From Bacteroidota bacterium (GTDB lineage Bacteria > Bacteroidota > Bacteroidia > 2-12-FULL-35-15), in NCBI GenBank assembly GCA_017303895.1, contig JAFLBF010000001.1:124001-188000 (forward strand): a DNA stretch of 64,000 nucleotides. Reading direction: 5' to 3'. Under the pieces are notes generated by a model. That model made no database searches and had not been told where the DNA came from. It saw nothing but the letters and a program-made list of their open reading frames with translations. Every line of letters begins with the position of its first letter. Position 1 is the stretch's first letter. Position numbers and translations under genes: made by a program. Below are positions 1 through 7,581 of this stretch, in pieces.

Positions 1-13
1 AACTCTAAATGTT

Positions 14-607
14 TTATTCATCTTTTTTTGTATTAAATTCTTCGTCTTTTACTGATAATTGTCCTTTTACATTCGTGATCTCATATTCAGAGAAATCTTG
101 ATTGGCTTTCAACCCATCGCCCCAGATCACCTCATCTTTTGTAGAGATCTTTACGAATTTATCGGTATAGATCTCTCTTGTTGATGCATCCCATATTAAA
201 TGCTCTGTTTCGAGTTTATCACCTTTCTCGTTAATTACAACCACTTTGTTCTTTACCTCCATTTTGCTCATCTGATTTCCATTGTCGAAACCTATTCCAT
301 AATTGGCAGTAAGTTTTGTCTGCTGTTTTCTCTGTTCATTGTAAAACAACACTTCGACACCTTTTGGAAGTTCCATATAGGATTTTTTACCCATATATCT
401 ATTAAGTTCCGGTGCGCTTAATTTTGCTCTAACTCTTGCCGAATCGCTATATATGATCTCTACATTTTTTCCCGACTCCACCGGTAATAAATGCTGAACC
501 GAAGAGGTAATGGAGTTCACTTTTGCAATATCATTTTCACATGATATGAATAACACAGAAAAAAAGATACAAAAAGAAAAAAAAGAATATTTATGTCCGT
601 TATTCAT
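14..607 (-). CDS. lptC: LptC, LPS export periplasmic protein
   Basis: LptC is the membrane-anchored periplasmic protein that receives lipopolysaccharide from the LptBFG transporter and hands it to the periplasmic bridge. The 197-residue product starts with a hydrophobic segment ending in a lipobox-like LFISC (Cys23), so it looks like a lipoprotein rather than the single-pass form known from Escherichia coli. The remainder is rich in short beta strands, with the family pattern of strands carrying small charged motifs such as KGEKLETEHL and FEYEI-like ends. It lies 6 bases after the outer-membrane protein gene at 614-2104 and shares its strand with coaX, a gene order common in Bacteroidota. The start at 607 is the only ATG before the signal sequence. 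Identification rests on overall pattern and context; the family is weakly conserved. Confidence 0.8.
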   Translation of the reverse strand: MNNGHKYSFFSFCIFFSVLFISCENDIAKVNSITSSVQHLLPVESGKNVEIIYSDSARVRAKLSAPELNRYMGKKSYMELPKGVEVLFYNEQRKQQTKLTANYGIGFDNGNQMSKMEVKNKVVVINEKGDKLETEHLIWDASTREIYTDKFVKISTKDEVIWGDGLKANQDFSEYEITNVKGQLSVKDEEFNTKKDE

Positions 608-613
608 GCGGAA

Positions 614-2104
614 TTAATCGAATTTCGGTTTAACAAACCAACGGTCGTTAATAGTAAATCCTACAGTTGCTTTTAAGAATTGCTCCTGAATAAGTCCATT
701 AGAAGTAGTACCCCTCTGTCCTATCTCTACACCAATATTTACCATTGAGAAATTTTGAAGAATATAGTTTCTTCCGACAGGGAAACCAACACCAACACTC
801 AGTGCATATTCAACAAGTTGAGTATTCTTTAATTCGATAGCACTTTGTGTGTATCTAACACCTGCACGATAGTGCATCCGCTTATGATAATTATTCAAGC
901 CAAGTGCCTTAGCATTGGGAACAAATTGAGCACCTACTGAAACTCTCATGCTATTTTTCAAGCCTTGTGTTTGATTGAAGGCTTTAAAAGAGCTCCAGTT
1001 CTGCATGGCATAATCAGCAGACACCAACCATCTATCTCCTTTTTTGAAAGCAAAACCAACACCAAATGACAAAGGAAATGTAACCGTTCCTTTTACATCT
1101 TGTACATTTACGACAGTATCTTTTACAACCTCAAAACCTGTAGAGCTATTAAAATAGTTGTAAGAAAGACTATCTACACTTGCTTTCACATCTGTTTTGG
1201 CAGCAAACGTTGCACCCCACATGATCTTTACTTTTTCTTTTAAAACTCTTCCTTTAACCGAATCAATTAGGAATGCTTGTTGAACTCCATAATCTAAATA
1301 CAGATCACCAACACGTCTGATCGTTGCGCTTTTTGTATTGAAACTAAAAGAACTACCAGGGAAGATCGTTCTACCTGAATTCTCAATACTACCAAACAAA
1401 TAGGATGCATTCACACCCAAAGAAAGCGATTGTAATGCTTTTTTTCTTCTGAGTATCCCATTCGCTTTTCTCAGATCGTCAGCATATTCCTGAGGTGTTT
1501 TTAACGATTGATCTGCTTTCTTTTTTGAGACAAGTTGTTTATACTTATTTGATCGTGTAAACTTAGAAGGCAATCCATACAATGGTTTTACACCATTTCC
1601 AAAATACACCTGATTGATCCCACCTGAACCTTCATAAAGAAAATCAACGGTACCAACATTGGTAATACTTTGTTGATCAGAAACTTTATACCCTACGGCA
1701 CTATACGGGATTAGGCCTACGCTTCCACCCCACCATTTTTTGAATGGGAATGCAAGGGCAACATAACCCAATGACGCACTATTGGTCACCGATTTAGTGG
1801 AAGCATTACTTAATTGGATACGGGAATAACTGACCCCTAATTCAGCGGTAGTTAATCTGTTCGTTGAATAAGAAGCAGGATTACCGGTATTAATAAAGAA
1901 CATAGGTAAAGAATCGTTCTGCAAAGCAATATGCGAACCGGCCATTGCATAACCCTGAGCAAAGCCCTTCCCATTCAGATCACCGATACCATAACGGGAA
2001 TAGGGAGATGTGGTAGGCGTTTGAGCCCAAATAACATTACCGGCAGCAAGTACAAATAGGGTAAGAACTGTATAATAAAAATTGCTCTTGAAAAAGATCT
2101 TCAT
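614..2104 (-). CDS. Predicted outer-membrane beta-barrel protein
   Basis: The 496-residue product has an N-terminal signal peptide (hydrophobic residues about 10-27, cleavage near AQT) and then the motif SPYSRYGIGDLNGKGF, which opens a family of Bacteroidota outer-membrane proteins usually found between coaX and lptC. The rest alternates short amphipathic strands with glycine and aromatic residues, ending in a strand finishing with FVKPKFD, as expected for a beta barrel (distantly FadL/OmpP1-like). Transport of a hydrophobic ligand is possible, but no substrate can be read from the sequence. It lies 8 bases after coaX and 6 before lptC, so the three are probably one transcript. The neighbourhood hints at envelope biogenesis, but that is inference. 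Confidence 0.7.
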   Translation of the reverse strand: MKIFFKSNFYYTVLTLFVLAAGNVIWAQTPTTSPYSRYGIGDLNGKGFAQGYAMAGSHIALQNDSLPMFFINTGNPASYSTNRLTTAELGVSYSRIQLSNASTKSVTNSASLGYVALAFPFKKWWGGSVGLIPYSAVGYKVSDQQSITNVGTVDFLYEGSGGINQVYFGNGVKPLYGLPSKFTRSNKYKQLVSKKKADQSLKTPQEYADDLRKANGILRRKKALQSLSLGVNASYLFGSIENSGRTIFPGSSFSFNTKSATIRRVGDLYLDYGVQQAFLIDSVKGRVLKEKVKIMWGATFAAKTDVKASVDSLSYNYFNSSTGFEVVKDTVVNVQDVKGTVTFPLSFGVGFAFKKGDRWLVSADYAMQNWSSFKAFNQTQGLKNSMRVSVGAQFVPNAKALGLNNYHKRMHYRAGVRYTQSAIELKNTQLVEYALSVGVGFPVGRNYILQNFSMVNIGVEIGQRGTTSNGLIQEQFLKATVGFTINDRWFVKPKFD

Positions 2105-2112
2105 ACTTATAT

Positions 2113-2847
2113 TTAATGGTCTGCCTTAGTATTATAATTTAAAATAGCATTCAACCCTTTCAGGATCAAATGCTGGTCGGCAAAGATGGTGTTTTTTAGC
2201 CGTTTCTCAAAAAAATTCATGTCTCCACCCGTAATAAAAACCTTTAAATTGGGATATTTTAACAAATATTGACCTATAAAACCTTCTACTTCGGCCAATG
2301 CGCCCAATTCGGCTCCCGATAAAATACTTTCTTGGGTATTTCTTCCAACCAAAGCCGAATAATCCATATCCGGCTCCAATAACGGTAATCGTGCTGTAAA
2401 AGTATGAAGGGCTTCAAAACGCATTTTTAAACCGGGAGAAATGCCTCCCCCCAAATACTCATTTTTGCTATTTACAAAATTATATTTGATACAGGTACCG
2501 GCATCAATGACCAGAATATCATTATCAGGCATTAAACTATTCCCCCCAACTGCTGCTGCCATACGGTCGCTACCTAAGGTATTGGCCGACTGATAGTTAT
2601 TCTTCAATGGAACCGGTGTTTGAGATGTAAACAATATCACCTCAGCTTTATCCTTTAGTTGAGTAAGAAAAGGCTCTATATCATTAACTACCGAACAAAC
2701 GATCGTCTTTTGGGGGCTGTATGTTTTAAAAAGATTGCTTTTGAACAGATCTTCAGTTGAATCAAACACAAAATGCTTTATTAGCTCCTTTTTTTCAAAA
2801 ACAGCTGCTTTTAACCTCGTATTTCCTATATCTATAACTAGTTGCAT
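2113..2847 (-). CDS. coaX: Type III pantothenate kinase CoaX
   Basis: CoaX phosphorylates pantothenate to 4'-phosphopantothenate, the first step of coenzyme A synthesis, in the cytoplasm. The 244-residue length is normal for the type III family. The ASKHA-fold ATP motif IDIGNTRLK is at residues 5-13. The second phosphate-binding region is VIDAGTCIKYNFV, carrying the Asp expected at the catalytic site, followed by GGGISPGL. The sequence LGSDRMAAAVG matches the family motif for pantothenate binding. It is the first gene of a minus-strand operon with an outer-membrane protein and lptC. A -7-like box TAGATTTG ends 4 bases upstream of the start codon, suggesting a very short or absent 5' leader. 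Confidence 0.95.
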   Translation of the reverse strand: MQLVIDIGNTRLKAAVFEKKELIKHFVFDSTEDLFKSNLFKTYSPQKTIVCSVVNDIEPFLTQLKDKAEVILFTSQTPVPLKNNYQSANTLGSDRMAAAVGGNSLMPDNDILVIDAGTCIKYNFVNSKNEYLGGGISPGLKMRFEALHTFTARLPLLEPDMDYSALVGRNTQESILSGAELGALAEVEGFIGQYLLKYPNLKVFITGGDMNFFEKRLKNTIFADQHLILKGLNAILNYNTKADH

Positions 2848-2851
2848 ATCA

Positions 2852-2859
2852 CAAATCTA
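2852..2859 (-). promoter_or_regulatory. Candidate -7 box of coaX
   Basis: On the minus strand the octamer TAGATTTG matches the Bacteroidota -7 consensus TAnnTTTG and is followed by 4 bases and the coaX ATG. No clear TTTG is seen at the -33 position. If used, the transcript would start at or next to the start codon. Confidence 0.45.
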
Positions 2860-2890
2860 CAAAATAAGCGAAGGAAGTAGGAAATATTTT

Positions 2891-2920
2891 TTTGTGTTTC
2901 TAAATATTTTTATACATTTG
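2891..2920 (+). promoter_or_regulatory. Promoter of tRNA-Phe
   Basis: A TTTG -33 element (2891-2894), an 18-base spacer and a perfect -7 element TACATTTG (2913-2920) fit the Bacteroidota housekeeping promoter. The tRNA begins 20 bases downstream. Confidence 0.7.
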
Positions 2921-2939
2921 CAACCCAATTAAATGAGCT

Positions 2940-3012
2940 GGTACCTTAGCTCAGATGGTAGAGCAAAGGACTGAAAATCCTTGTGTCCCTGGTTCGATTC
3001 CTGGAGGTACCA
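2940..3012 (+). tRNA. tRNA-Phe (GAA)
   Basis: A complete 73-base cloverleaf: acceptor stem GGTACCT (2940-2946) with AGGTACC (3005-3011), D stem GCTC/GAGC, anticodon stem AAGGA/TCCTT with loop CTGAAAA giving anticodon GAA at 2973-2975, T stem CCTGG with loop TTCGATT, and discriminator A at 3012. The 3' CCA is not encoded. It has its own promoter and a hairpin terminator 11 bases downstream. Confidence 0.97.
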
Positions 3013-3023
3013 CAGCCAAACTA

Positions 3024-3051
3024 AGCCCCTTCTTGACGGAGGGGCTTTTTT
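3024..3051 (+). terminator. Rho-independent terminator after tRNA-Phe
   Basis: Stem AGCCCCT (3024-3030) pairs with AGGGGCT (3040-3046) around a 9-base loop and runs into a stretch of T. It separates the tRNA from the histidine kinase gene. Confidence 0.85.
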
Positions 3052-3053
3052 AT

Positions 3054-3061
3054 TATCTTTG
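3054..3061 (+). promoter_or_regulatory. Candidate -7 box of the histidine kinase gene
   Basis: TATCTTTG matches TAnnTTTG and sits 4 bases before the ATG at 3066, immediately after the tRNA terminator. The -33 region falls inside the terminator hairpin and is not a TTTG. It would give a leaderless or nearly leaderless message. Confidence 0.4.
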
Positions 3062-3065
3062 CTCT

Positions 3066-4046
3066 ATGAATTCCGGTGATAAAAAATCACGTCCTCTTTT
3101 CATTTTTTATGTACTTGTTGCATATGTATTTCTGCAGTTCAGCTGGTGGACCTATTCCATGTTCCAACTAAATAATGAGATCTCTACTCTTAAAACGGAA
3201 TTAAATTTATTAAAAGGTGAATCCCCCGAAGATGTCATTCAAAAAGGAAATGAGATCAACGAACGCTTGCATAAGCGCTGGATCATGATCTCCAGTGAAG
3301 GTGCCTTTTTTATTGGGCTACTCCTTTTGGGCATTTATCAGATCAGAAAAACATTCAAGAAAGAAAGTGAATTGGCGAACCAGCAAAAAAACTTTTTGTT
3401 GTCCGTTACCCATGAATTAAAATCACCCATCGCATCTGCCAAATTGCAACTTCAAACATTGGAAAAGCGTGAACTATCAAGAGAAAAACAATTGGAGATC
3501 ATCCAAAACGCCATAGCAGATACCGAACGTTTAAACACCTTGGTTGAAAATATTCTATTAGCAGCCCGTATCGATAATAGTGTATATTCGATCAACAAAG
3601 AAGAATGCGACCTATCTGCATTAACACAAGATATTCTTCTTCGTACTATCCATTCTTCTGATCACAAACAAAGAATCATTTTTAAAATCGACTCCGGCAT
3701 TAAACTTCGGATCGACAGGAACAGTTACCCTTCCATCTTATTGAATTTAGTGGAGAATGCGATCAAATACGCTCCGGCCGATTCAGAGATTATTGTATCG
3801 CTGAAACAAAACGGACAAAAAATTATTTTATCCGTGATCGATCAAGGTAGTGGCATTCCAGAGCAAGAGAAAGAAAATATTTTTCAAAAATTTTACCGGA
3901 TCGGGAGTGAGGAAACACGAAGAACAAAAGGAACCGGATTAGGGCTATACATTGTCAATTATATAGTAACACTTCACAATGGAACGATTGCAGTAAAAAG
4001 CAATACTCCAAAAGGAAGTATATTTGAAGTCACATTTTATATCTAG
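3066..4046 (+). CDS. Sensor histidine kinase (orphan)
   Basis: A 326-residue membrane sensor kinase that would autophosphorylate on His and pass the phosphate to a response regulator. Two transmembrane segments (about residues 11-33 and 72-93) flank a short periplasmic loop with a predicted helix. The HisKA box VTHELKSPI places the phosphorylated His at 116. The ATPase domain has the N box NLVENAIKYAP (227-237), G1 DQGSGIP (259-265) and G2 GTGLGL (289-294). The reading frame is open upstream through the tRNA, but the ATG at 3066 is preferred because the longer form would be translated from tRNA sequence. No response regulator gene lies nearby. gpmI follows after 4 bases and is probably co-transcribed. 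The signal sensed is not apparent. Confidence 0.9.
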   Translation: MNSGDKKSRPLFIFYVLVAYVFLQFSWWTYSMFQLNNEISTLKTELNLLKGESPEDVIQKGNEINERLHKRWIMISSEGAFFIGLLLLGIYQIRKTFKKESELANQQKNFLLSVTHELKSPIASAKLQLQTLEKRELSREKQLEIIQNAIADTERLNTLVENILLAARIDNSVYSINKEECDLSALTQDILLRTIHSSDHKQRIIFKIDSGIKLRIDRNSYPSILLNLVENAIKYAPADSEIIVSLKQNGQKIILSVIDQGSGIPEQEKENIFQKFYRIGSEETRRTKGTGLGLYIVNYIVTLHNGTIAVKSNTPKGSIFEVTFYI

Positions 4047-4050
4047 AATT

Positions 4051-5568
4051 ATGTCGAAGAAAGTAGCATTGATCATACTTGATGGCTGGGGCTTAGGCGA
4101 TGGATCTAAATCCGATGCCATTGCCCAGGCAAACACCCCATTTATGGATAGTTTATTTAAAAATTATCCTCACTCAACATTACATACCTCAGGACAAAAA
4201 GTAGGATTACCCGATGGACAAATGGGAAATAGTGAGGTAGGACATTTAAATATTGGAGCCGGCCGAATTGTTTATCAAGATCTGGAACTGATCAATAAAG
4301 CGATCAGAGAAAAAACGATTGACAAAAATCCAACGCTTGTTGAGGCTTTTGATTACGCCAAAAAAAATAATAAAGCTGTTCATTTATTAGGATTAGTATC
4401 GGAAGGAGGAGTTCACTCTTCACAAGAACACCTTCATTATTTATGCGACATGGCAAAGAATAATGGCTTAGAAAAAGTATTCATTCATGCATTCACGGAT
4501 GGGAGGGACACTGATCCTAAAAGTGGTTTAGGCTATATGACCAATTTGGAAAACCATTTAAAAAAATCGACAGGAAAAATTGCAAGTGTTATCGGAAGAT
4601 ATTATGCCATGGATAGAGACAAGAGATGGGAAAGAGTAAAACTTGCTTATGATCTTTTGGTAAATGGTGAAGGAAAGAAAACCAATAATATACTAAAGGC
4701 TATTGAAGAATCTTATGCCGACAACGTTACGGATGAATTTATTAAGCCAATAATAAGTTGCAACGAAAAAGGAGAACCTATCGCCACCATACAAAAAGAA
4801 GATGTGGTGATCTGTTTTAATTTCAGAACAGACAGATGCAGAGAGATCACGCATGTGCTTTCACAAACTGACATGCCTGAACATGGGATGAAAACCCTAC
4901 CCCTTTACTATGTTACGATGACCAACTACGATGATACATTTAAAAATGTACATATCGTATATGATAAAGATAATTTAGTGATGACTTTGGGAGAAGTCCT
5001 GGAAAAGGCAAACAAAACTCAGATACGAATTGCTGAAACTGAAAAGTATCCCCATGTAACATTTTTCTTTTCGGGTGGGAGAGAAAAAGAATTCAATGGC
5101 GAAAGAAGAATCATGGCTGCCTCTCCAAAAGTAGCAACCTATGACCTGAAACCGGAAATGAGCGCTGTGGAACTGACCGATGCGATCATTCCGGAAATTG
5201 AAAAAGGAACAAGCGACTTTATCTGTTTGAATTATGCCAATGCCGATATGGTTGGACACACTGGTGACTATAATGCTGTAGTTAAAGCTGTAGAAACAAT
5301 TGATACATGCACCAAGAGAGTGGTTGAATCAGGCATAAAAAACGGCTATTCATTTATCATTATAGCCGATCATGGCAATTCCGACTATATGATCAATCCG
5401 GATGGGTCGCCTAATACAGCTCATACAACAAATCCTGTTCCTTGCATTTTGATTGATAATGACTACAAATCCGTTAAAGAAGGCAAACTAGCGGATATTG
5501 CACCAACCATATTAAAACTAATGGACTTGGCTATTCCAAAAGAAATGGATGGTCAAATATTAATATAA
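4051..5568 (+). CDS. gpmI: 2,3-bisphosphoglycerate-independent phosphoglycerate mutase
   Basis: GpmI interconverts 3- and 2-phosphoglycerate in glycolysis and gluconeogenesis using two metal ions (usually Mn) and a phosphoserine intermediate, without 2,3-bisphosphoglycerate. The 505-residue length is typical. The metal-binding LDGWG motif is at residues 10-14 (Asp11), the nucleophilic serine is Ser61 in MGNSEVGHLN, and DGRDTDP and IADHGNSD supply further substrate and metal ligands. The ATG at 4051 is chosen because it gives the standard MSKKVALIILDGWG start; an in-frame ATG nine codons earlier would overlap the kinase gene. It sits 4 bases after the histidine kinase and 2 before the PH-domain gene. 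Confidence 0.97.
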   Translation: MSKKVALIILDGWGLGDGSKSDAIAQANTPFMDSLFKNYPHSTLHTSGQKVGLPDGQMGNSEVGHLNIGAGRIVYQDLELINKAIREKTIDKNPTLVEAFDYAKKNNKAVHLLGLVSEGGVHSSQEHLHYLCDMAKNNGLEKVFIHAFTDGRDTDPKSGLGYMTNLENHLKKSTGKIASVIGRYYAMDRDKRWERVKLAYDLLVNGEGKKTNNILKAIEESYADNVTDEFIKPIISCNEKGEPIATIQKEDVVICFNFRTDRCREITHVLSQTDMPEHGMKTLPLYYVTMTNYDDTFKNVHIVYDKDNLVMTLGEVLEKANKTQIRIAETEKYPHVTFFFSGGREKEFNGERRIMAASPKVATYDLKPEMSAVELTDAIIPEIEKGTSDFICLNYANADMVGHTGDYNAVVKAVETIDTCTKRVVESGIKNGYSFIIIADHGNSDYMINPDGSPNTAHTTNPVPCILIDNDYKSVKEGKLADIAPTILKLMDLAIPKEMDGQILI

Positions 5569-5570
5569 GC

Positions 5571-6110
5571 ATGATGGATACAAACAACCCGATCGTACGC
5601 ACAGCGGTATTTAACCCAAAGATCAAAACGTATATCTTTTGGATAGTCGTTTTTTATTTAATAGTCAGTGTCGTTGGAATTCTCATTTTACCGATTTGGA
5701 TATTTGGACTAGGCCAGTGGCTTTCGGGAAAATTTTTTAAAACATTAAAATGTGAACTAACAGAAAAGAACCTGTATTTTTCGAAAGGCATCATTTTACA
5801 TATTGAAAAAACCATCCCATTAGAGAATATTCAGGATATTTCTTTTTGGGGAGGTCCTATCCTGCGATCACTAGGACTCACCTTTATAAAAATAGAAACC
5901 GCTGGAGGCGGTGGTGCACATAACGCCAATATGATGAGTATTCCCGGGGTTGAACAAGCGGAAGAGTTCAAAAACTTGATCCTTCTCCACAGGGAAAAAG
6001 TGATCAAACAGAAAAACGGACAAGCGCAAACGGGCACATCCGAGAATCAGATTCTTAAAGAAATCAAGAATGAATTGACAGAGATCAAAAACATCCTTTC
6101 TCAAAAATGA
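5571..6110 (+). CDS. PH-domain (bPH2-type) membrane protein
   Basis: A 179-residue protein with a hydrophobic hairpin at about residues 21-52, followed by a bacterial pleckstrin-homology-like (bPH2, formerly DUF304) domain: strands CELTEKNLYFSKG, the signature IPLENIQDISFWGGPIL and RSLGLTFIKIETAGGGG, as in YdbS/YdbT-type proteins. The C-terminal about 40 residues are charged and probably helical. The family is membrane-anchored with a cytoplasmic PH-like domain; its biochemical role is unknown. It begins 2 bases after gpmI stops. The stop codon lies within the inverted repeat TCAAAAAT-g-ATTTTTGA (6101-6117). The function of this copy cannot be stated. Confidence 0.8.
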   Translation: MMDTNNPIVRTAVFNPKIKTYIFWIVVFYLIVSVVGILILPIWIFGLGQWLSGKFFKTLKCELTEKNLYFSKGIILHIEKTIPLENIQDISFWGGPILRSLGLTFIKIETAGGGGAHNANMMSIPGVEQAEEFKNLILLHREKVIKQKNGQAQTGTSENQILKEIKNELTEIKNILSQK

Positions 6111-6119
6111 TTTTTGATA

Positions 6120-6151
6120 ATTATTGAATACTATACTATTCAACAAATAAT
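6120..6151. other. Imperfect inverted repeat before the sigma factor gene
   Basis: ATTATTGAATA (6120-6130) can pair with TATTCAA (6137-6143) and, past a bulge, ATAAT (6147-6151) around the loop CTATAC. There is no T-run directly after it, so it is a weak terminator candidate for the PH-domain gene or an operator in the leader of the sigma gene. Nothing in the sequence decides between these. Confidence 0.25.
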
Positions 6152-6244
6152 CTTATTTTAGTCAAAAAACAGAGGCAACCATGCAAAACCTTTTACGTCT
6201 TACAAGCGTAGAAGAGAAGTGTTTTGCCAAAGAACGCTGTATTT

Positions 6245-6811
6245 ATGAACGAATCCGAAGTAATTAAAGGGTGCTTAAAAAATGACCGTGCTAGCCAAAA
6301 AGCTTTGTATGAGCATTTTTACAGCAAAATGCTAGGGGTTTGTTTGCGTTATGCGAAAGACAGCGATGAAGCAAAAGATATTCTACACGAAGGCTTTTTA
6401 AAGGTATTCAATAATTTAAGAGGTTTTAATAATACAGGTTCATTTGAAGGCTGGGTAAGAAGAATCATGGTAAATACAGCCATTGATCATCTGCGTAAGA
6501 ACAAACAAAATTATCTGATCGTAAGCACCGTTCATGCTAACGACCGGTCAGTAAATGCTGCTGCGGAAGAAGTAGAAGAAGATGATCTGCTAAGCCATAT
6601 TGAAAAGGAAGATATTCTGAAGGCTGTACAAGAATTAACACCCGCTTACAGAACAGTTTTTAATTTATATGTAATTGAAGAGTACACACATAAAGAGATT
6701 GCTGAAATGCTGGATATTAGTGAAGGGACATCTAAATCTAACCTTTCAAAAGCAAAGTTCAATTTAAAAAAGAATTTAACACATTTAATAAAGCCTGCGC
6801 ATGGTAAATAA
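6245..6811 (+). CDS. ECF RNA polymerase sigma factor
   Basis: A 188-residue extracytoplasmic-function sigma factor. Region 2 spans about residues 17-88, with the core- and -10-binding segment DEAKDILHEGFLKVFNNL and GWVRRIMVNTAIDHLRK. An acidic linker (residues 108-120) leads into region 4 (about 125-172), with the helix-turn-helix EYTHKEIAEMLDISEGTSKS. The ATG at 6245 gives the usual ECF start; a TTG seven codons earlier is possible but adds nothing recognisable. The next gene overlaps it by 11 bases and encodes a single-pass membrane protein, the classic layout for a sigma / anti-sigma pair. Which promoters it recognises is not visible here. The T9SS gene porP/sprF follows downstream and is a plausible target or at least an operon partner. 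Confidence 0.93.
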   Translation: MNESEVIKGCLKNDRASQKALYEHFYSKMLGVCLRYAKDSDEAKDILHEGFLKVFNNLRGFNNTGSFEGWVRRIMVNTAIDHLRKNKQNYLIVSTVHANDRSVNAAAEEVEEDDLLSHIEKEDILKAVQELTPAYRTVFNLYVIEEYTHKEIAEMLDISEGTSKSNLSKAKFNLKKNLTHLIKPAHGK

Positions 6812-7526
6812 TACTCCTGACAGTAAGCTTGATGAAGCTGTAAAAAATGCTTTAAAAGATTTTGAAGCATCAAATGCTACCGCTGATTGGTCGCGCATGG
6901 ATAATATGTTAAATGCAAGTCCTAAAGCAAGTACCATCAACTGGAAATATTCTCTCCGGTTCATTATTGGCGCTGCAGTAATTACAGGTGCTTTTATTAC
7001 CTATAAACAGATCAGCAAAACCACATCCATTCCTGAAAACAAAAGCGAGATCCCTGTTACCAATACAGAGCCTACAGTTACAAAACAAATAGTTCAACCT
7101 TTAAAAGAGAATATTGTTGTGCCATCAGTCCCTGTTACTGACAATACAACAGAATTATCTACATCCGAGAACACAACAACTGCAACTCCTGTTGAAGAAA
7201 AGAAAGATCTAAAAACGACTGCTGATATCAAGACGAAAAAAGAAAAGAATACAGAGAAAAACAAAACAGCAAAAAACACCACCGCTGCTGAAGATGTAAA
7301 ATTACATCCTGTTATAGGAATGGGCAATGAACCTATATTTGGCGATATGCTTGATTCTTCTAAAGGAGTGATCGGGAATACCCAGGAAAAAGAAACCACA
7401 AAAAAAGCAGCGAAAACACAATCTAATAAAAATATTGGCTGGGATAATTTTATGTTCAGCAATGTAAATCCTGACTCTATTCGTAAACATAGAGAGGCAA
7501 TGAAAAAAGATTCTTTAAAAAATTAG
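6801..7526 (+). CDS. Single-pass membrane protein, putative anti-sigma partner
   Basis: A 241-residue protein whose start overlaps the sigma gene by 11 bases. Residues 1-50 are soluble and acidic with a conserved-looking ADWSRMDNML segment; residues 51-68 form one transmembrane helix; the remainder is low-complexity, rich in Thr, Lys and Glu (residues about 75-165), ending in a short conserved tail with IGWDNFMFSNVNPDSIRKHRE. By position and topology (N-terminal cytoplasmic domain, one helix, extracytoplasmic tail) it should bind and hold the sigma factor, but it lacks a recognisable zinc-binding anti-sigma motif, so this is inference. Similar ECF-linked proteins are common in Bacteroidota genomes. 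Confidence 0.6.
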   Translation: MVNNTPDSKLDEAVKNALKDFEASNATADWSRMDNMLNASPKASTINWKYSLRFIIGAAVITGAFITYKQISKTTSIPENKSEIPVTNTEPTVTKQIVQPLKENIVVPSVPVTDNTTELSTSENTTTATPVEEKKDLKTTADIKTKKEKNTEKNKTAKNTTAAEDVKLHPVIGMGNEPIFGDMLDSSKGVIGNTQEKETTKKAAKTQSNKNIGWDNFMFSNVNPDSIRKHREAMKKDSLKN

Positions 7527-7581
7527 GCAACCAATTTATCGATCCACGTCTTCCTTATAAACAAACAAAAAAGGAGGACGT

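Noticed and set aside
2955-3065. N-terminal extension of the histidine kinase through the tRNA
   Set aside because: The extra 37 codons would be translated from tRNA-Phe and terminator sequence; the ATG at 3066 gives a normal kinase N-terminus.
6181-6267. A 28-codon frame (MQNLLRLTS...) overlapping the start of the ECF sigma gene, possible leader peptide
   Set aside because: It has no attenuator-like structure or family signal and may be chance; only comparison with relatives could show selection on it.
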